Positions 43,901 through 53,430 of a stretch of DNA of 64,000 nt are shown piece after piece. The stretch is from positions 1-64,000 of the forward strand of contig JAIBCL010000032.1 in assembly GCA_019694165.1 (NCBI GenBank). Reading direction: 5' to 3'. The position numbers were made by a program, and so were the translations under genes. The notes under the pieces are model-generated. The model had not been told where the DNA came from, did not search any database, and saw only the letters and a program-made list of their open reading frames with translations. Each line of letters starts with the position of its first letter. The first letter of the stretch is position 1. Source of the DNA: Verrucomicrobiaceae bacterium. GTDB taxonomy: Bacteria > Verrucomicrobiota > Verrucomicrobiia > Verrucomicrobiales > Verrucomicrobiaceae.

Positions 43901-44631
43901 ATCGTGTAGTTCGCGCCCGCGTTGTTGTTCCAGGACAGCGTCAACGCATCGGTGGCGAATCCCGTGTGAAACTTGTCCGGCGTCGCGGTCGAGGTGAGCG
44001 CATACCATTGGATCGTCTTGCCATCCTTCAGGTCGGGAATGGTCGCTGTCGCTGTGTTGCCCGCGACGGTCGCGCGCACGACCTGCGAGTAGGTCCAGCC
44101 TGAGTCCGTGTAGCGCACATACACTTTTTCTTCGGCGGAAGGCGTGCCAGACAGATTGATCGTGATGAGACCAGTCGTCGTGTTGCGCGACACACCCGTG
44201 ATCGCCACCGGCGCGCTGCTCAATTCCATCACGGTGATGAATGTGTTCGCGAGCCCCGGATTCTTCACGGTGAAGATGTAGCGCTTGCCCGCAATCACAC
44301 CGCCCGAGAGCTTCGACGGCGAATCCGCCGACGGCTGGTAATACATGATGGCCAGTTCATTCTTCGGGAAGATGAGATTGCCGCCGTAGTCCTGGTTCCA
44401 GTCATTGCCGGTGACCATTTTGAAATCGAAGTCGTTGTTCGCCGCCGCAGCGGTCCACTCAAATCGAAACCATTCCGTGCTGCCATCCGGCCCCGAGTAT
44501 TTGTAGCAGTCCGACACCGCGCCGAGGTCATAACCCGGACCTTCGCCGGGGAAGTTCACTTCGTTGGCGTTCCAGGCGAGGGCAACACCGGCTGCCAACC
44601 ACCAAAAGAGAGCGATCAGACGTGTTCTCAT
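40930..44631 (-). CDS. Secreted GH13-family amylase, multidomain (1233 residues)
   Basis: A signal peptide (MRTRLIALFWWLAAGVALAW) is followed by beta-rich modules (about 20-400) and a GH13 catalytic barrel (about 400-900). All four GH13 regions are present: DFVANHT (Asp524, His529), CLRCDFGQG (nucleophile Asp681), FMAETLDGG (acid/base Glu710) and NITSHDEVLPDND (His770, Asp771). Then come a fibronectin III-like module (about 1060-1140), a calcium-type DQDGDGMTNEQEQAAGTNPL segment and a C-terminal domain ending RKFYRVRVVP. It would cut alpha-1,4-glucans outside the cell. Only 13 bp separate it from the larger amylase gene upstream, so they form an operon. Confidence 0.88.
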   Translation of the reverse strand: MRTRLIALFWWLAAGVALAWNANEVNFPGEGPGYDLGAVSDCYKYSGPDGSTEWFRFEWTAAAANNDFDFKMVTGNDWNQDYGGNLIFPKNELAIMYYQPSADSPSKLSGGVIAGKRYIFTVKNPGLANTFITVMELSSAPVAITGVSRNTTTGLITINLSGTPSAEEKVYVRYTDSGWTYSQVVRATVAGNTATATIPDLKDGKTIQWYALTSTATPDKFHTGFATDALTLSWNNNAGANYTINGVQRITDFTVNSVSGPYKTTKFFIDEIAGEEQTLSMAVTFNAGTPPTEVEVVTNLNRRDKADQDNNGDGVADGIVPPPRDLCGQNDTHYYRAYPMTNFGVSSTWVLLRPVTKTGAYRATVRYRFSPTGSWFYYGDRDHAVVVSPKKALEMTLYEVNPLTIEATANNQAGRSTFIDLLGVADGDSDGNDPLSLDYFNTIQTNCLWFQPIHPTGGLGVENDPATSSPYLPGSPYATKNFFAVNPYLGSANTEASALSEFQTFVQKADNYSGTVGTINVMLDFVANHTAWDAVYGQGGVDLGITGSTSTAIPANWYSRTGDYGQPGTYFTSLADKDKAVAPDRNDFGKWSDVAELYYGRYSAQWRYDSYTAGSEPHKNEDDFMDWNSIGPEVVKLWRYLGYYPIYWLQQTGHSLTNSTSGSYATRLAADNKGIDCLRCDFGQGLPNPLWEYVINRTRSAKWNFVFMAETLDGGEPGYRSNRVFDILNESFVFTFTGSHVNKEYDIQSAFESRRSNYRTGAILLNITSHDEVLPDNDAWLNATRYAAVAAVPGLPMTFYGQEQGIQNFNQGVGTWHYDGFETDHELNFGKRIPHFKKWNRAQWWYAGTQPPNNTGMAQWYGRVNSARLSSPAIKSINQYYLDQKIGGGAPADNIFAIAKYEQANASPAFKDVVLCFANLFEHNATSPGTGATTHYSTSSTFDIRGGVGDPLWSLLGLVNSGSRLYNVRNLASSNATANVWGASRTGADIYSNGIFVGLGGGTVNPITNDGELAQFLKIVDVTPPPSSAPQASYYMIGSTGTFSWTSNAGAHDNIASWRISIGTTPGGSDVANNVSVSGGTTSFNFNGTPGATYYATLTAVSGAGVSSSASQSDSGAPNPSSQTTPIILLSATSDQDGDGMTNEQEQAAGTNPLSQSSALKVTTSSRPNATSFNVTWSSIPGKTYRVQASTTLASNSFIDISGDIPASGGATTSYLDTSAGGVRKFYRVRVVP

Positions 44632-44644
44632 TCCAACCGATGCT

Positions 44645-47600
44645 TCACGGATTCAACACCCGCACCTCGACGCGGTAAAAGCGCTGGGGGCGCGTGTTAG
44701 GGGCTGGGGTGCTGGCGGTGCCGTCGTCGGTGACGGTTTTCGTTGTGCCGTCGCCGGTGACTTCGCTGCCGAGGAGGTTCCACGTCGCGAGATCGTCGCT
44801 GTAGTAGATCTTGTAGCCGCGATTTGGAATCGTGGAGAAGCTCACGGTGAAGCCAGCGGGCACTTTTGCGACCCCAGGAACATAGACATCGGCTGCGTTG
44901 GGATTCGTGCCGAGAATGTATTCAGAGAGATTGTTCAAGCCGTCGCCGTCGGGATTGCCGGCTGCGCCATTGGCACCGCTCGCGTCGCCGCCGTTGAGAC
45001 CGTTGGCGAGTTCCCATGAGTCTGGCAGGCCGTCGCCGTCGGAGTCGCGCGTGAGTGTGGGACCGGTTTGGAAGCCAAGTTCAAACGTCATGCCGGTCGT
45101 GCCGCTGAGTTCGATCTGCTGCGTTTGTGCCTGATTGCGCATGTTGATCGTGTCGAAAGTCACGCCGAGACCGGGATCGTCGTCGATCGCGCCACTGTTC
45201 CATGTCGTGCTCGCCAATGGCTCGACATAGGCGCGGACGATGCCGTCCGCGCCGGTGGTAAGTGTCTCGATCTGCCCGCTGAAATTTGCCAGTGCGCTGA
45301 GATTCGTTTGCCCGGTCTTCAACAGATGGGCGAGATGCGGACTGAGGCCGTGGCGCGAATAGAGCGTCGTGATGCCACCGGTGAGCGCATACACGGCGCG
45401 CAGCGCATCCTTGTTTGGCTGCAGCGTGATTGTCTTCGTGATCTTGCCGTCGCTGCTGGTGAAGATGAAACCGTTCGTGGTCGCAGTCGCGGAGTAGAGA
45501 TCATTGTTGTAGCCGACGCTGTTCACGCCGCCGGCATACCAGTCTTTAAAGCCGCTCGTGCGATAGCTGCCGACCGCGCCATTGATCACATTCACCGCGC
45601 CTTCTTCTTCGGTCTCAAAGCCGGAGTAGCTCACCGGATTGCCGACACATTGGAATACTTTGCCATTGGCAATGTCACGCACCCACGCTGCGGTCATGCG
45701 ACCTCCGATGCGCTCGAAGAGGGCGAAGACGCGCTTGTTCAAGATCATGCATTCGGCTTCGCCATCGAGATCGACATCGGCGCTCTCGGTGCCGCTCGTG
45801 CTGTCATAAGTGCCCGCTGTCGCGGCATTTGCCCACGTCGTGACGCGCTGATAAACATAAGCCCATCGCGCCTGTGACTGCGCGGCCTTGCTGAAGCCCG
45901 CGAGACTTTGATTCGTCGTGTCGGGATAAACATAAGCGCCGGTGCTGAAGCGCGTGAGATCGTTCGACGTTTGATTGTGGAATGCGGTCAACCAAGCCGA
46001 GGCGTGGAAGGTGTTGCGAGCCAGTAGCCGAAGCGGATTCGTCGGCGAGAGAGCGCTGGCGCTGCTCCACGCCGTGTTCGACACCCCACTCACGCCGACT
46101 TGGCCCCACGGCAGCGACATTGGCGTCGCAGGCCGAATGTTGAACAGCTTCGCCGACAGACTCTCTTCGAGCCCTGGCTGGCCGAAGAACCAGTTGTCGT
46201 AGTTTTCCTGCGTGGCGTGATGAAGGAAGTCCTTCGACACATTCGCGAGCGTCGTCGTGCCGCGTTCGACGACGGGCCATGTGTCGCCGACGCCGTCGCG
46301 ATTGCTGTCCACGGCACCGGCGAGGATTTGCTGCGGCGTGACGAGCTGCACCCACGGATGCGACGCCATCCACGCGATGTTGAGATCGTAGGCATCAGCC
46401 TGCGCCTTTGTCGTGAAGTCGCTCCAATCGCAATGAAGCACCACCACCTGATCCTGCTGACTGCTGCGCGCGCGACGATTCAGCATCTGGCGGAGCGGCA
46501 GACCGAGACCGCCGTCGTTGTTGTCAAAGCGGAAGGCGCTCGTGGAGTCATTGATCACCACGAGCTTCGTCCCGTTCACGCGATTGATGCGATAGCCATC
46601 GCTGCCGAGCGAACTCGCGCGGCCGAACCATTTCTCGATGTGCCGCGACTGATCGGCAAAGGTCGCTGTGAACCCGCAGCCTTGGATCACGTTCATCGCC
46701 GTCGTGTCGAGCACGCGCTCGGGGGGATAAAGCACGGCGCTGCTCGGCGCGGAGCCATAGACATCGCTCATGAATTGCGAGGCATCGCTGATGCTCGCCT
46801 GCGTGTAGCTCTGCGGGAAATACGGCAGGATGTGATCGGCAAAAGTCGTGCCTGTGAATTGCACAATGCCGTTCGTCGCGAGCGTGCCGATGCGTGAGTT
46901 CAGCGACGGGCCATCGCGCCACGGTTTGTTCACGGCGGGATCGACCTTTGCCCACTGGATCGCACTCGCGAGCGTCGGCGTGATGTGCATGGCAAGCGGC
47001 ACGCCAAAGGCTTCATGCACATCGAGCGGACGATACCAGCCGCCGCCCGCGCCATTATTCAGAAGCGCCTGCACTTCGCTGCCGGGCAAAAGCGGGCGCG
47101 CCTCGTGGATTAGGCTGACGACCTTCGCGCGCTTCCATTTGTCGTTGTTCGTGCTCGTCGCGCTGAACCACGATTTCAACACGGCCTTGTCACCGGTGAG
47201 ACTGCTTTGATCGCGCCAGTAGCTGCTGGCCTGCACGTCATCGAGAATCGTGTCGCGGATGTCGCCGCGTCCGCCGATGTCGCCCGCGCCGACGGGACTG
47301 TTTTGCGTGCCGTCCTTCGTGGTGAAGACCTGAAAGTTGATGTTGTTCGGATCCTGATTCCATCCGGCGTCGATGAGCGCCTGTCGGCTGATGCTGAATT
47401 CGACCGCATCGAGATTGCTGTTGAACCACGCCTTCTTGAATCCATCCGCGTTCGCCTGCGTGCGGCGCACCACACCGACACCGGTGAGCGCCTGATTGTA
47501 AGCCGTGGTGTTGAGCGCGTGATTCGTATCGACGTAAACCGCGCCGTTGTCCGTCGCGTAGCAGGCGACCACGGCCTCCCATCGCATCTGCGTGCCGGTG

Positions 47601-50600
47601 TCCACTTCATCGGGCAGCGCATACTCGCCGACCGACGGGCTTCCGAAATCCATCACGACGTAGATGTCGAGATTGGCATCTTCCGCGTGCGCCTTCAGGT
47701 CCTGGAGATCGACGCGGAAATAGAAATTCCCGTCGCCACCGAGCGACGTGGAGCCGCCATCGTGCGCGTAGAAGGCCACGATGTCGCGGCTCGAGTCGTA
47801 GCCGTCGTTCGCTTTATAGACATCACTTCCCTGGTTGTTCGTGCCGTCGCCATCGTATTCATCGAGTGCGAGCAGGTCGTTGATCGTCCAGTCGGTGAAC
47901 TCCTGGTTGTTCGTCACGCCACCGATCACGATCGACGGCGACTTCGGTCCGATCGTGATGCTGCCGGGCGGCGGCGGAGGAATCGTGTTGTCTTCCTTCG
48001 GATTCGTTCCGTTGGCGAGTTCCTGGAGATTCGTGAAGCCATCGCCATCGGGATCGCCGCTGCCGCCGTTGATCGGATTGCCCGCGAGGCCGGTGCGCAT
48101 GTTCAGCGTGCCGTTGTCGAGCGGATCGAGGCCGTATTTCACTTCCCAGCCGTCGGGAAGGCCGTCGCCGTCCGTGTCGCGATTCAAAGGATCGGTCTCC
48201 GTCCAAAACTCGCCGCTGTCGTAGATGCGATTGTTGTTCGTGTCACCGGCGATGCGGCCGTTGCCATCCTTGTCTTCGCCAAAACCATCCGTCGCGCCGT
48301 CGCCATCAGTGTCGGGGTTGTTGGGATCAGTCTCGGTCCAAAACTCCCCCGGCTCTTGCACATGGTTCGGCCAGTTGCGGCCGAGATAGGGATTGTAGCT
48401 GACGGGCAAAGGCTCGCCGTCGCCGGTGTTGAACACGCCGTTTCCGTTCCGGTCCGTAAAACTCTCGCCCGTGTCCCATTTGCCGTTGCCGTTCGAGTCT
48501 ATCCAAGGTTCGCCGTCCACCCATCCGTTGTGATTGGCGTCCTCAATGCCGTCGGCAATGCCGTCGTGATCGCTGTCGGGATCGTTTGGATCGGTGACGC
48601 CGCCGCGCAATTGCTTGCTCCGATCGCCGCCCTCGCTCGCGGTGTTCACGCCAGGCACCTTGTTCAAATTGTCGAGCGTGTTGTAGAACGGCGGATCGAG
48701 ATCGCCGACGAAATTTGGCACGCCGTCGCCGTCCGTGTCGCGCGAGAGAATGGTCCCAAAATCAAATCTGCCGTTCCCGTTGGTGTCGGTGAACGGCTCG
48801 CTCGCTTCGCCTGTGTCATGGAGTCCGTTTCCATTGACGTCATTCCAGTCGAAGACGCCGTCTCCCGCCCCTGTGTTGTTGGGGCCGTAGCCGGTGTCAG
48901 TGAATGACTCGCCGACGATCGTCGCATTTCGCCAGCCGACTTCGAGCGCATCGGGCAGTCCGTCGCCATCGGTGTCAGGATTCAACGGATCGCTTTTGCC
49001 GAACGCATTGTGAATGTGCACCTCGCCGTTCGTCCACTGCTCGGCGTTTGGTTTGTATTTGGGATCGTCGGTCGGATAGCCATTCGGCAAAGGCGTGTCG
49101 GTTCCTTCGTCGGCATCGAGGAGGCCGTCGTCATCGTCATCGGGATCCGCAGCTGCGGCCGGAACGACCTGACGGAAGACGACCTTCGCGCGGCGATTGT
49201 CGAAACTCTCGCCAGTCGGTGAAACGACACGCGCCTCGAAGCGGAACTCGCCCTCGGTCATGCCAGACCACGTGAAGTCCCAGAACTTTGTGCTGCCTTC
49301 CGTCGTCACGACCGGCGTGCTGAAATTGATGGGACCGGCGGTGACGTTCATCGTCACACTCGTCGCGTCGGTGCCGGTGCTCACGCGCACGACGTAGCTG
49401 CGCTCGGCGGCGGAGGGCGATGCTTTGTCCGGCAGCACGATCTCGAAGGGCTTTCCATCGCTGTCGAGTTCCGGCGGTGTGATGATGGAGATGCGCGGCT
49501 TGTTCGATGGCGCGGCTTTGACGATGCGCTGCGTAACAAGATCGGGGTCCGGCGATGTGCGGTCAAAGGTGACCTCGATCTTGTGCAGGTAGTCGGGCTG
49601 GTCGTTGTAGAGATTCGGTAACGGGAACGCCAGTTCATGGTAGTTCGCATTGGCGTTGTAGTTGATCGTGAAATTGTCACGAGCCTGCGCGGTGCCGATC
49701 GTATCGTCGTTCGCGCCGATGCGGATGGTGAACTTGTTTATGAGCTGCGTCGTCGTCAGTCCGTCAGCGAGCGACTTCGTGAAGAAGACCTTCATCACAT
49801 AGTTGTCATCGACCGTGTCGCCATCCGTCTGCGGATAAGCGACGAAGACACGGTAATCCGGCCCTGCCGTGTTCACCGTGCGCTGCAGCGTCGTGTAGTG
49901 ACCGGCGGCATCGCTGAGCGCGAAGTCCTTGTAGGCGGCCGATGACACCTCGCGCAGGCGCACCTTGATCGTCGCGGTGCCAGTGGCCGGGATGTTCGAG
50001 TAATTGAGCCGCCACTCTTTTTGATACGACGAATTAATGTTCAGCGAAGGCGTCACCTCGCTCGCCTTCACCCACGACGTGATCGCGGTGCCGCTGGCGG
50101 GATTCACGTTGCTGCCATCCCACACGCCGTTTTCGTTGAGGTCTTGGAAAGGCTCGCCGGAGTCGTGATTGCCGTTCTTGTTCGAGTCGGTGTAGGGCTC
50201 GAAGCCCATGCCGTTGCCGTTCGCCACGCGCGTGACGCTGTCGTCATTCGACGGGTCGGTGTCGTCGATGTTATACCAAACTTCCGTCACACTCGGATCG
50301 GTGCGGACCACCACGCCATACGAACTGCCGCCAACGGTGTCGCCATTCGTCGTCGGGAAAGCCACTTCGCCACCGGGCGGCAGCGCATCGTAGTAGAAGG
50401 TCTGCGTGAAGGTGTTGTAGATGCTCGCCTGCCCATCGCGCTGGAGGAATGCGCGCGCACGGATGACATGGAAGCCTTCCTCGAGTCCGTTCACAATCGC
50501 GCCGTAGTCGTTGTGCGGACGATGCGCGACAGTGGTGAGGTTCCGCGGCGTCGTCTGGAATGTGGTCTGCATCTTCTGCTTGCGATCGACCGAGGCCGCG

Positions 50601-53227
50601 TTGCCGGGGAACCACGGCGGCGCGCCTTCCTTGTAGATGCCGATCTTGTATTTCGATGTGGCCGTGAAGTCGCCCGGCAGCGCGCACTTCCACCAGTCGG
50701 TGGTGCCGCCGTCGTCATTGTGGTCAAAGTTCATCTCGGCCGTCTTTGTTTTCCCAGCGCCCATGCCCGCCGCGCCTTCGGGATTCGAGCCATCGGTCGT
50801 GTAATAGAGGAACATCTTGTAGCCGCCGCCGACTGCGTTCGGCTTGGCCCAGAGTTGATTGCGCGAGGCGTCGTATTGATTGCGCGCCGGCGTGATGTTG
50901 CCGACGGGCGCGGAGGGATCGTGATAAAGGAAGATCGCCGTGTCTCCATCGATGAGCTTCGTGCCCGCGCCGTTCACGCGCGTCGTGGTCGTGTAAGTCT
51001 CCGCGCCGGGCGAGCCGGTGACATTGCGTGCACCCGTATCCACGGCGGCGAACAACTCGGGATGAATGCGGCTGACGAAAGTCGGCTGCTCGTAGCCTTG
51101 AAACACATCGGTCGAGATCGCGGGCGGATTGTCGCGCGGGTCGCCGAGCGCGTGGTTCGTGCCATTGAGATCCATGCCGCCATCGAGCTTCAGCAAAACA
51201 TTGGCCGCCGAGCCATCGACACGCGCGATGAAACGCACCGCCGAGCCGTCGGTGATGCGTGGCACCGTGGCGCTGTATTTGTAATCGGTGACGTTCGTGT
51301 CCGTCGGCAGAATAGGCTTCGCGGCATCCGGCAGCGTGGTGCCGTTGAACGCCTTGTCGCCGTTCGGTCCGTCTTTGCGCACATAAGACACGGTCGGGCA
51401 TTCGACTCCGCCCTGCGTGATCGTGATCGGCCTGCCGCCTCCATTCCTCCAGCCGAGCGCCGGGTCGGGATTCTTCCACGAGAAGATGAAGTAGCCGCCA
51501 CTCGGCACGACAACCGTGTTCAGCTCTTCCTTGAACTTGTAAAAGCCGCCGCCAACCCACGAGTAGTTGTAGAGATACGCGCCGGCCGGAAATGATGTGT
51601 TGAACGTGCGCGCCTGACCGCTCGCGTAGTTGTCATTAATCATGAAAAGCATCGTCACACCGTCGGAGTCGGCCATTGCGCCGTTCTCACGCTTGTCGAT
51701 GCGCTCGTAAGCGATGAAGTCGGCGTCACTCCACTTCCCCACCTGATAGCCGCGCGCGAATTGATCATGGATGTAAGTGAGGTTCGGCACGCGGCCGTCG
51801 CCGAACTGGCCGAGGAAGGCCGTGTTTGCGTGGCGAGGAAAAGCGCCGCCGCTCTCGCCGAGCGTCTCGGCCTGGTAGTTGCCGTCCGTGTAGATCAGCC
51901 CCATGCCTTCGCGGGTGAAATACATCGCGTGCTGCAGTTCACGACGCGCGGCGTAGTCGTTGTCGTGGCTTTGCGCGTGAGCCACTCCCACACTGGCAGC
52001 AAAACCGCCCGCGCCGGGCTGGTCGTAGCCGTTCAGGCCGTCGCTCGGATTGCCAAGCTTCGAGTTCAAGTTGTTGCGCAGCACATTGTCCACGAGGCGC
52101 ATCCCCGCGTCGATGTAGGGGCCGTAAGCTGGCGGCTCCCCGAGATGTTCGCCGAAAAGCATCGCGTCATCGCGACCCGCCTCGGTGTTAAAGACGGAAT
52201 CACGATGATTCGCATCGCTGAAGCCGCGCGTGATGTTGAACTGCCGCTGCACCTGGCCGCTGTAGCCGTAGTCGCTCGAGTCCTTGTCCGCGCCGAACGT
52301 GGCGCCGAAGAAGTCCGCGTGCACGTGCTTCACTGCATCGAGACGAAGCCCGTCGGCTTTGGTGCGATCGATCAGCCACCGCGCCGCGCGATTGAGGTAG
52401 TCCTGCACATACTCCTCGTACTTCGATTTGTTCGTCGTGAGGTAGTTCTGCGCCCACGCCTTTGCCTGAGCATCGCTCGCCGATGGCCCGAGATTCGCCG
52501 GCTGGCGCGCCATCGCGATGAGACCGCCGAAGCCGATGTAGTTCCCGTCCTTGTCATAGCAGTATTGCTCCGGCCGCTCGTAGTCGCGGATGAATTTGAT
52601 CTTCGGCCACGTGCTGCCTTCCGTTTTGCCGAAGTTCAGATTCGTCGTGCCCGGCTCCTGCGCGATGTCGATGAGATCCGCCAGCCCAAGCTGCTGCACC
52701 TGCCACGCATCGTTCCACGAGCGCGTGTTGTCCCATTTGCGATAAAACCCTTCCGTCGTCAGCCGCAGATGGAAATCCTCCGGCAGCATGCCCGGATACA
52801 AATCGACCGGCGTCGTCTCATTGTAGCCCGGCACGTCGAACGCGCGGTGGTTCATGATGTTGTCGAAGTAGATGCGGATGCCAAAGCGATGCGCCGTCTC
52901 CACCAGCCGCAGCAATTCCGCCTCCGTGCCGTAGCGCGTCTTCACCGAGCCTCGCTGATTCTTCGAGCCGAGATCGAACGGATCAAACATGTCATACCCC
53001 ACGCTCAATCCACCGCTCCCCTTTGTCGGTGGCGGCAGCCAGATCGCGCCATAGCCAGCTTCCGCCAGCTCGGGCATCTTGTTCGTGATCTCCTTCCAAG
53101 AGGTATTGAAGTATTGCACCATCGTCTCAGCACGGAGCGAAGAATCGAGCACGACGCATACAAGCATCGTCCCCACAAGGAGGCGGATGCTGCGGGTCGG
53201 GTTGAAGTGACGGATGATCCCGGACAT
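44645..53227 (-). CDS. Giant secreted amylase with GH13 and GH57-like modules (2860 residues)
   Basis: Signal peptide about 12-33. The GH13 domain (about 35-560) keeps FDNIMNH (Asp122, His127), GLRLDAVKH (nucleophile Asp297), LFGEHLG (Glu360) and AQSHDND (His421, Asp422). Residues 560-1350 are beta-rich sugar-binding and Ig-like modules. Residues 1350-1745 hold many TSP3-like calcium repeats (DTDGDGLPDALEVGW type). A glucodextranase-C-like/DOMON domain follows (about 1752-2040), then a second catalytic-looking domain (about 2032-2330) with MHITPTLASAIQWA, VLYPPERVLD (Glu2170 as likely nucleophile) and VLHCDWSDF, which resembles GH57/GH119. The last 150 residues form the CxP-like end domain. 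Predicted to degrade starch or related alpha-glucan. Confidence 0.85.
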   Translation of the reverse strand: MSGIIRHFNPTRSIRLLVGTMLVCVVLDSSLRAETMVQYFNTSWKEITNKMPELAEAGYGAIWLPPPTKGSGGLSVGYDMFDPFDLGSKNQRGSVKTRYGTEAELLRLVETAHRFGIRIYFDNIMNHRAFDVPGYNETTPVDLYPGMLPEDFHLRLTTEGFYRKWDNTRSWNDAWQVQQLGLADLIDIAQEPGTTNLNFGKTEGSTWPKIKFIRDYERPEQYCYDKDGNYIGFGGLIAMARQPANLGPSASDAQAKAWAQNYLTTNKSKYEEYVQDYLNRAARWLIDRTKADGLRLDAVKHVHADFFGATFGADKDSSDYGYSGQVQRQFNITRGFSDANHRDSVFNTEAGRDDAMLFGEHLGEPPAYGPYIDAGMRLVDNVLRNNLNSKLGNPSDGLNGYDQPGAGGFAASVGVAHAQSHDNDYAARRELQHAMYFTREGMGLIYTDGNYQAETLGESGGAFPRHANTAFLGQFGDGRVPNLTYIHDQFARGYQVGKWSDADFIAYERIDKRENGAMADSDGVTMLFMINDNYASGQARTFNTSFPAGAYLYNYSWVGGGFYKFKEELNTVVVPSGGYFIFSWKNPDPALGWRNGGGRPITITQGGVECPTVSYVRKDGPNGDKAFNGTTLPDAAKPILPTDTNVTDYKYSATVPRITDGSAVRFIARVDGSAANVLLKLDGGMDLNGTNHALGDPRDNPPAISTDVFQGYEQPTFVSRIHPELFAAVDTGARNVTGSPGAETYTTTTRVNGAGTKLIDGDTAIFLYHDPSAPVGNITPARNQYDASRNQLWAKPNAVGGGYKMFLYYTTDGSNPEGAAGMGAGKTKTAEMNFDHNDDGGTTDWWKCALPGDFTATSKYKIGIYKEGAPPWFPGNAASVDRKQKMQTTFQTTPRNLTTVAHRPHNDYGAIVNGLEEGFHVIRARAFLQRDGQASIYNTFTQTFYYDALPPGGEVAFPTTNGDTVGGSSYGVVVRTDPSVTEVWYNIDDTDPSNDDSVTRVANGNGMGFEPYTDSNKNGNHDSGEPFQDLNENGVWDGSNVNPASGTAITSWVKASEVTPSLNINSSYQKEWRLNYSNIPATGTATIKVRLREVSSAAYKDFALSDAAGHYTTLQRTVNTAGPDYRVFVAYPQTDGDTVDDNYVMKVFFTKSLADGLTTTQLINKFTIRIGANDDTIGTAQARDNFTINYNANANYHELAFPLPNLYNDQPDYLHKIEVTFDRTSPDPDLVTQRIVKAAPSNKPRISIITPPELDSDGKPFEIVLPDKASPSAAERSYVVRVSTGTDATSVTMNVTAGPINFSTPVVTTEGSTKFWDFTWSGMTEGEFRFEARVVSPTGESFDNRRAKVVFRQVVPAAAADPDDDDDGLLDADEGTDTPLPNGYPTDDPKYKPNAEQWTNGEVHIHNAFGKSDPLNPDTDGDGLPDALEVGWRNATIVGESFTDTGYGPNNTGAGDGVFDWNDVNGNGLHDTGEASEPFTDTNGNGRFDFGTILSRDTDGDGVPNFVGDLDPPFYNTLDNLNKVPGVNTASEGGDRSKQLRGGVTDPNDPDSDHDGIADGIEDANHNGWVDGEPWIDSNGNGKWDTGESFTDRNGNGVFNTGDGEPLPVSYNPYLGRNWPNHVQEPGEFWTETDPNNPDTDGDGATDGFGEDKDGNGRIAGDTNNNRIYDSGEFWTETDPLNRDTDGDGLPDGWEVKYGLDPLDNGTLNMRTGLAGNPINGGSGDPDGDGFTNLQELANGTNPKEDNTIPPPPPGSITIGPKSPSIVIGGVTNNQEFTDWTINDLLALDEYDGDGTNNQGSDVYKANDGYDSSRDIVAFYAHDGGSTSLGGDGNFYFRVDLQDLKAHAEDANLDIYVVMDFGSPSVGEYALPDEVDTGTQMRWEAVVACYATDNGAVYVDTNHALNTTAYNQALTGVGVVRRTQANADGFKKAWFNSNLDAVEFSISRQALIDAGWNQDPNNINFQVFTTKDGTQNSPVGAGDIGGRGDIRDTILDDVQASSYWRDQSSLTGDKAVLKSWFSATSTNNDKWKRAKVVSLIHEARPLLPGSEVQALLNNGAGGGWYRPLDVHEAFGVPLAMHITPTLASAIQWAKVDPAVNKPWRDGPSLNSRIGTLATNGIVQFTGTTFADHILPYFPQSYTQASISDASQFMSDVYGSAPSSAVLYPPERVLDTTAMNVIQGCGFTATFADQSRHIEKWFGRASSLGSDGYRINRVNGTKLVVINDSTSAFRFDNNDGGLGLPLRQMLNRRARSSQQDQVVVLHCDWSDFTTKAQADAYDLNIAWMASHPWVQLVTPQQILAGAVDSNRDGVGDTWPVVERGTTTLANVSKDFLHHATQENYDNWFFGQPGLEESLSAKLFNIRPATPMSLPWGQVGVSGVSNTAWSSASALSPTNPLRLLARNTFHASAWLTAFHNQTSNDLTRFSTGAYVYPDTTNQSLAGFSKAAQSQARWAYVYQRVTTWANAATAGTYDSTSGTESADVDLDGEAECMILNKRVFALFERIGGRMTAAWVRDIANGKVFQCVGNPVSYSGFETEEEGAVNVINGAVGSYRTSGFKDWYAGGVNSVGYNNDLYSATATTNGFIFTSSDGKITKTITLQPNKDALRAVYALTGGITTLYSRHGLSPHLAHLLKTGQTNLSALANFSGQIETLTTGADGIVRAYVEPLASTTWNSGAIDDDPGLGVTFDTINMRNQAQTQQIELSGTTGMTFELGFQTGPTLTRDSDGDGLPDSWELANGLNGGDASGANGAAGNPDGDGLNNLSEYILGTNPNAADVYVPGVAKVPAGFTVSFSTIPNRGYKIYYSDDLATWNLLGSEVTGDGTTKTVTDDGTASTPAPNTRPQRFYRVEVRVLNP

Positions 53228-53430
53228 TTGCGCGCTATTTGACCACGGTTGGCTTCAAATCCTCAATGAAAAACCGGCCGGTCAATCACGAGGCTCCCGG
53301 CAGGGGACGAAGGTGCCGGCCATTGTGTGCGACACCCCGGCTCCCGCCTCTAGACAAATGAACAAATGCAGAGGGTGCGCCGCCTCTAGAAGCCAAGGGG
53401 AGAAACGCATGAGCCGGCGTGACGGAGCGG
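53228..53430 (-). promoter_or_regulatory. Upstream region of the amylase operon with 10-bp direct repeats
   Basis: CGCCTCTAGA occurs at 53345-53354 and again at 53381-53390 (plus-strand reading), 36 bp apart, 118 and 154 bp before the amylase start. Both copies face the same way on one helix side to within about half a turn (36 bp is 3.4 turns). It may be an operator pair for a sugar-responsive regulator or a chance repeat. No -35/-10 pair can be named with confidence. Confidence 0.35.

Noticed and set aside
41539-51595. Several long plus-strand frames (for example 41539-43656, 47207-48907, 50021-51595) opposite the amylases
   Set aside because: They mirror the codon periodicity of the amylase genes. 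Their products are Arg/Val/Ala-rich without signal peptides or motifs.
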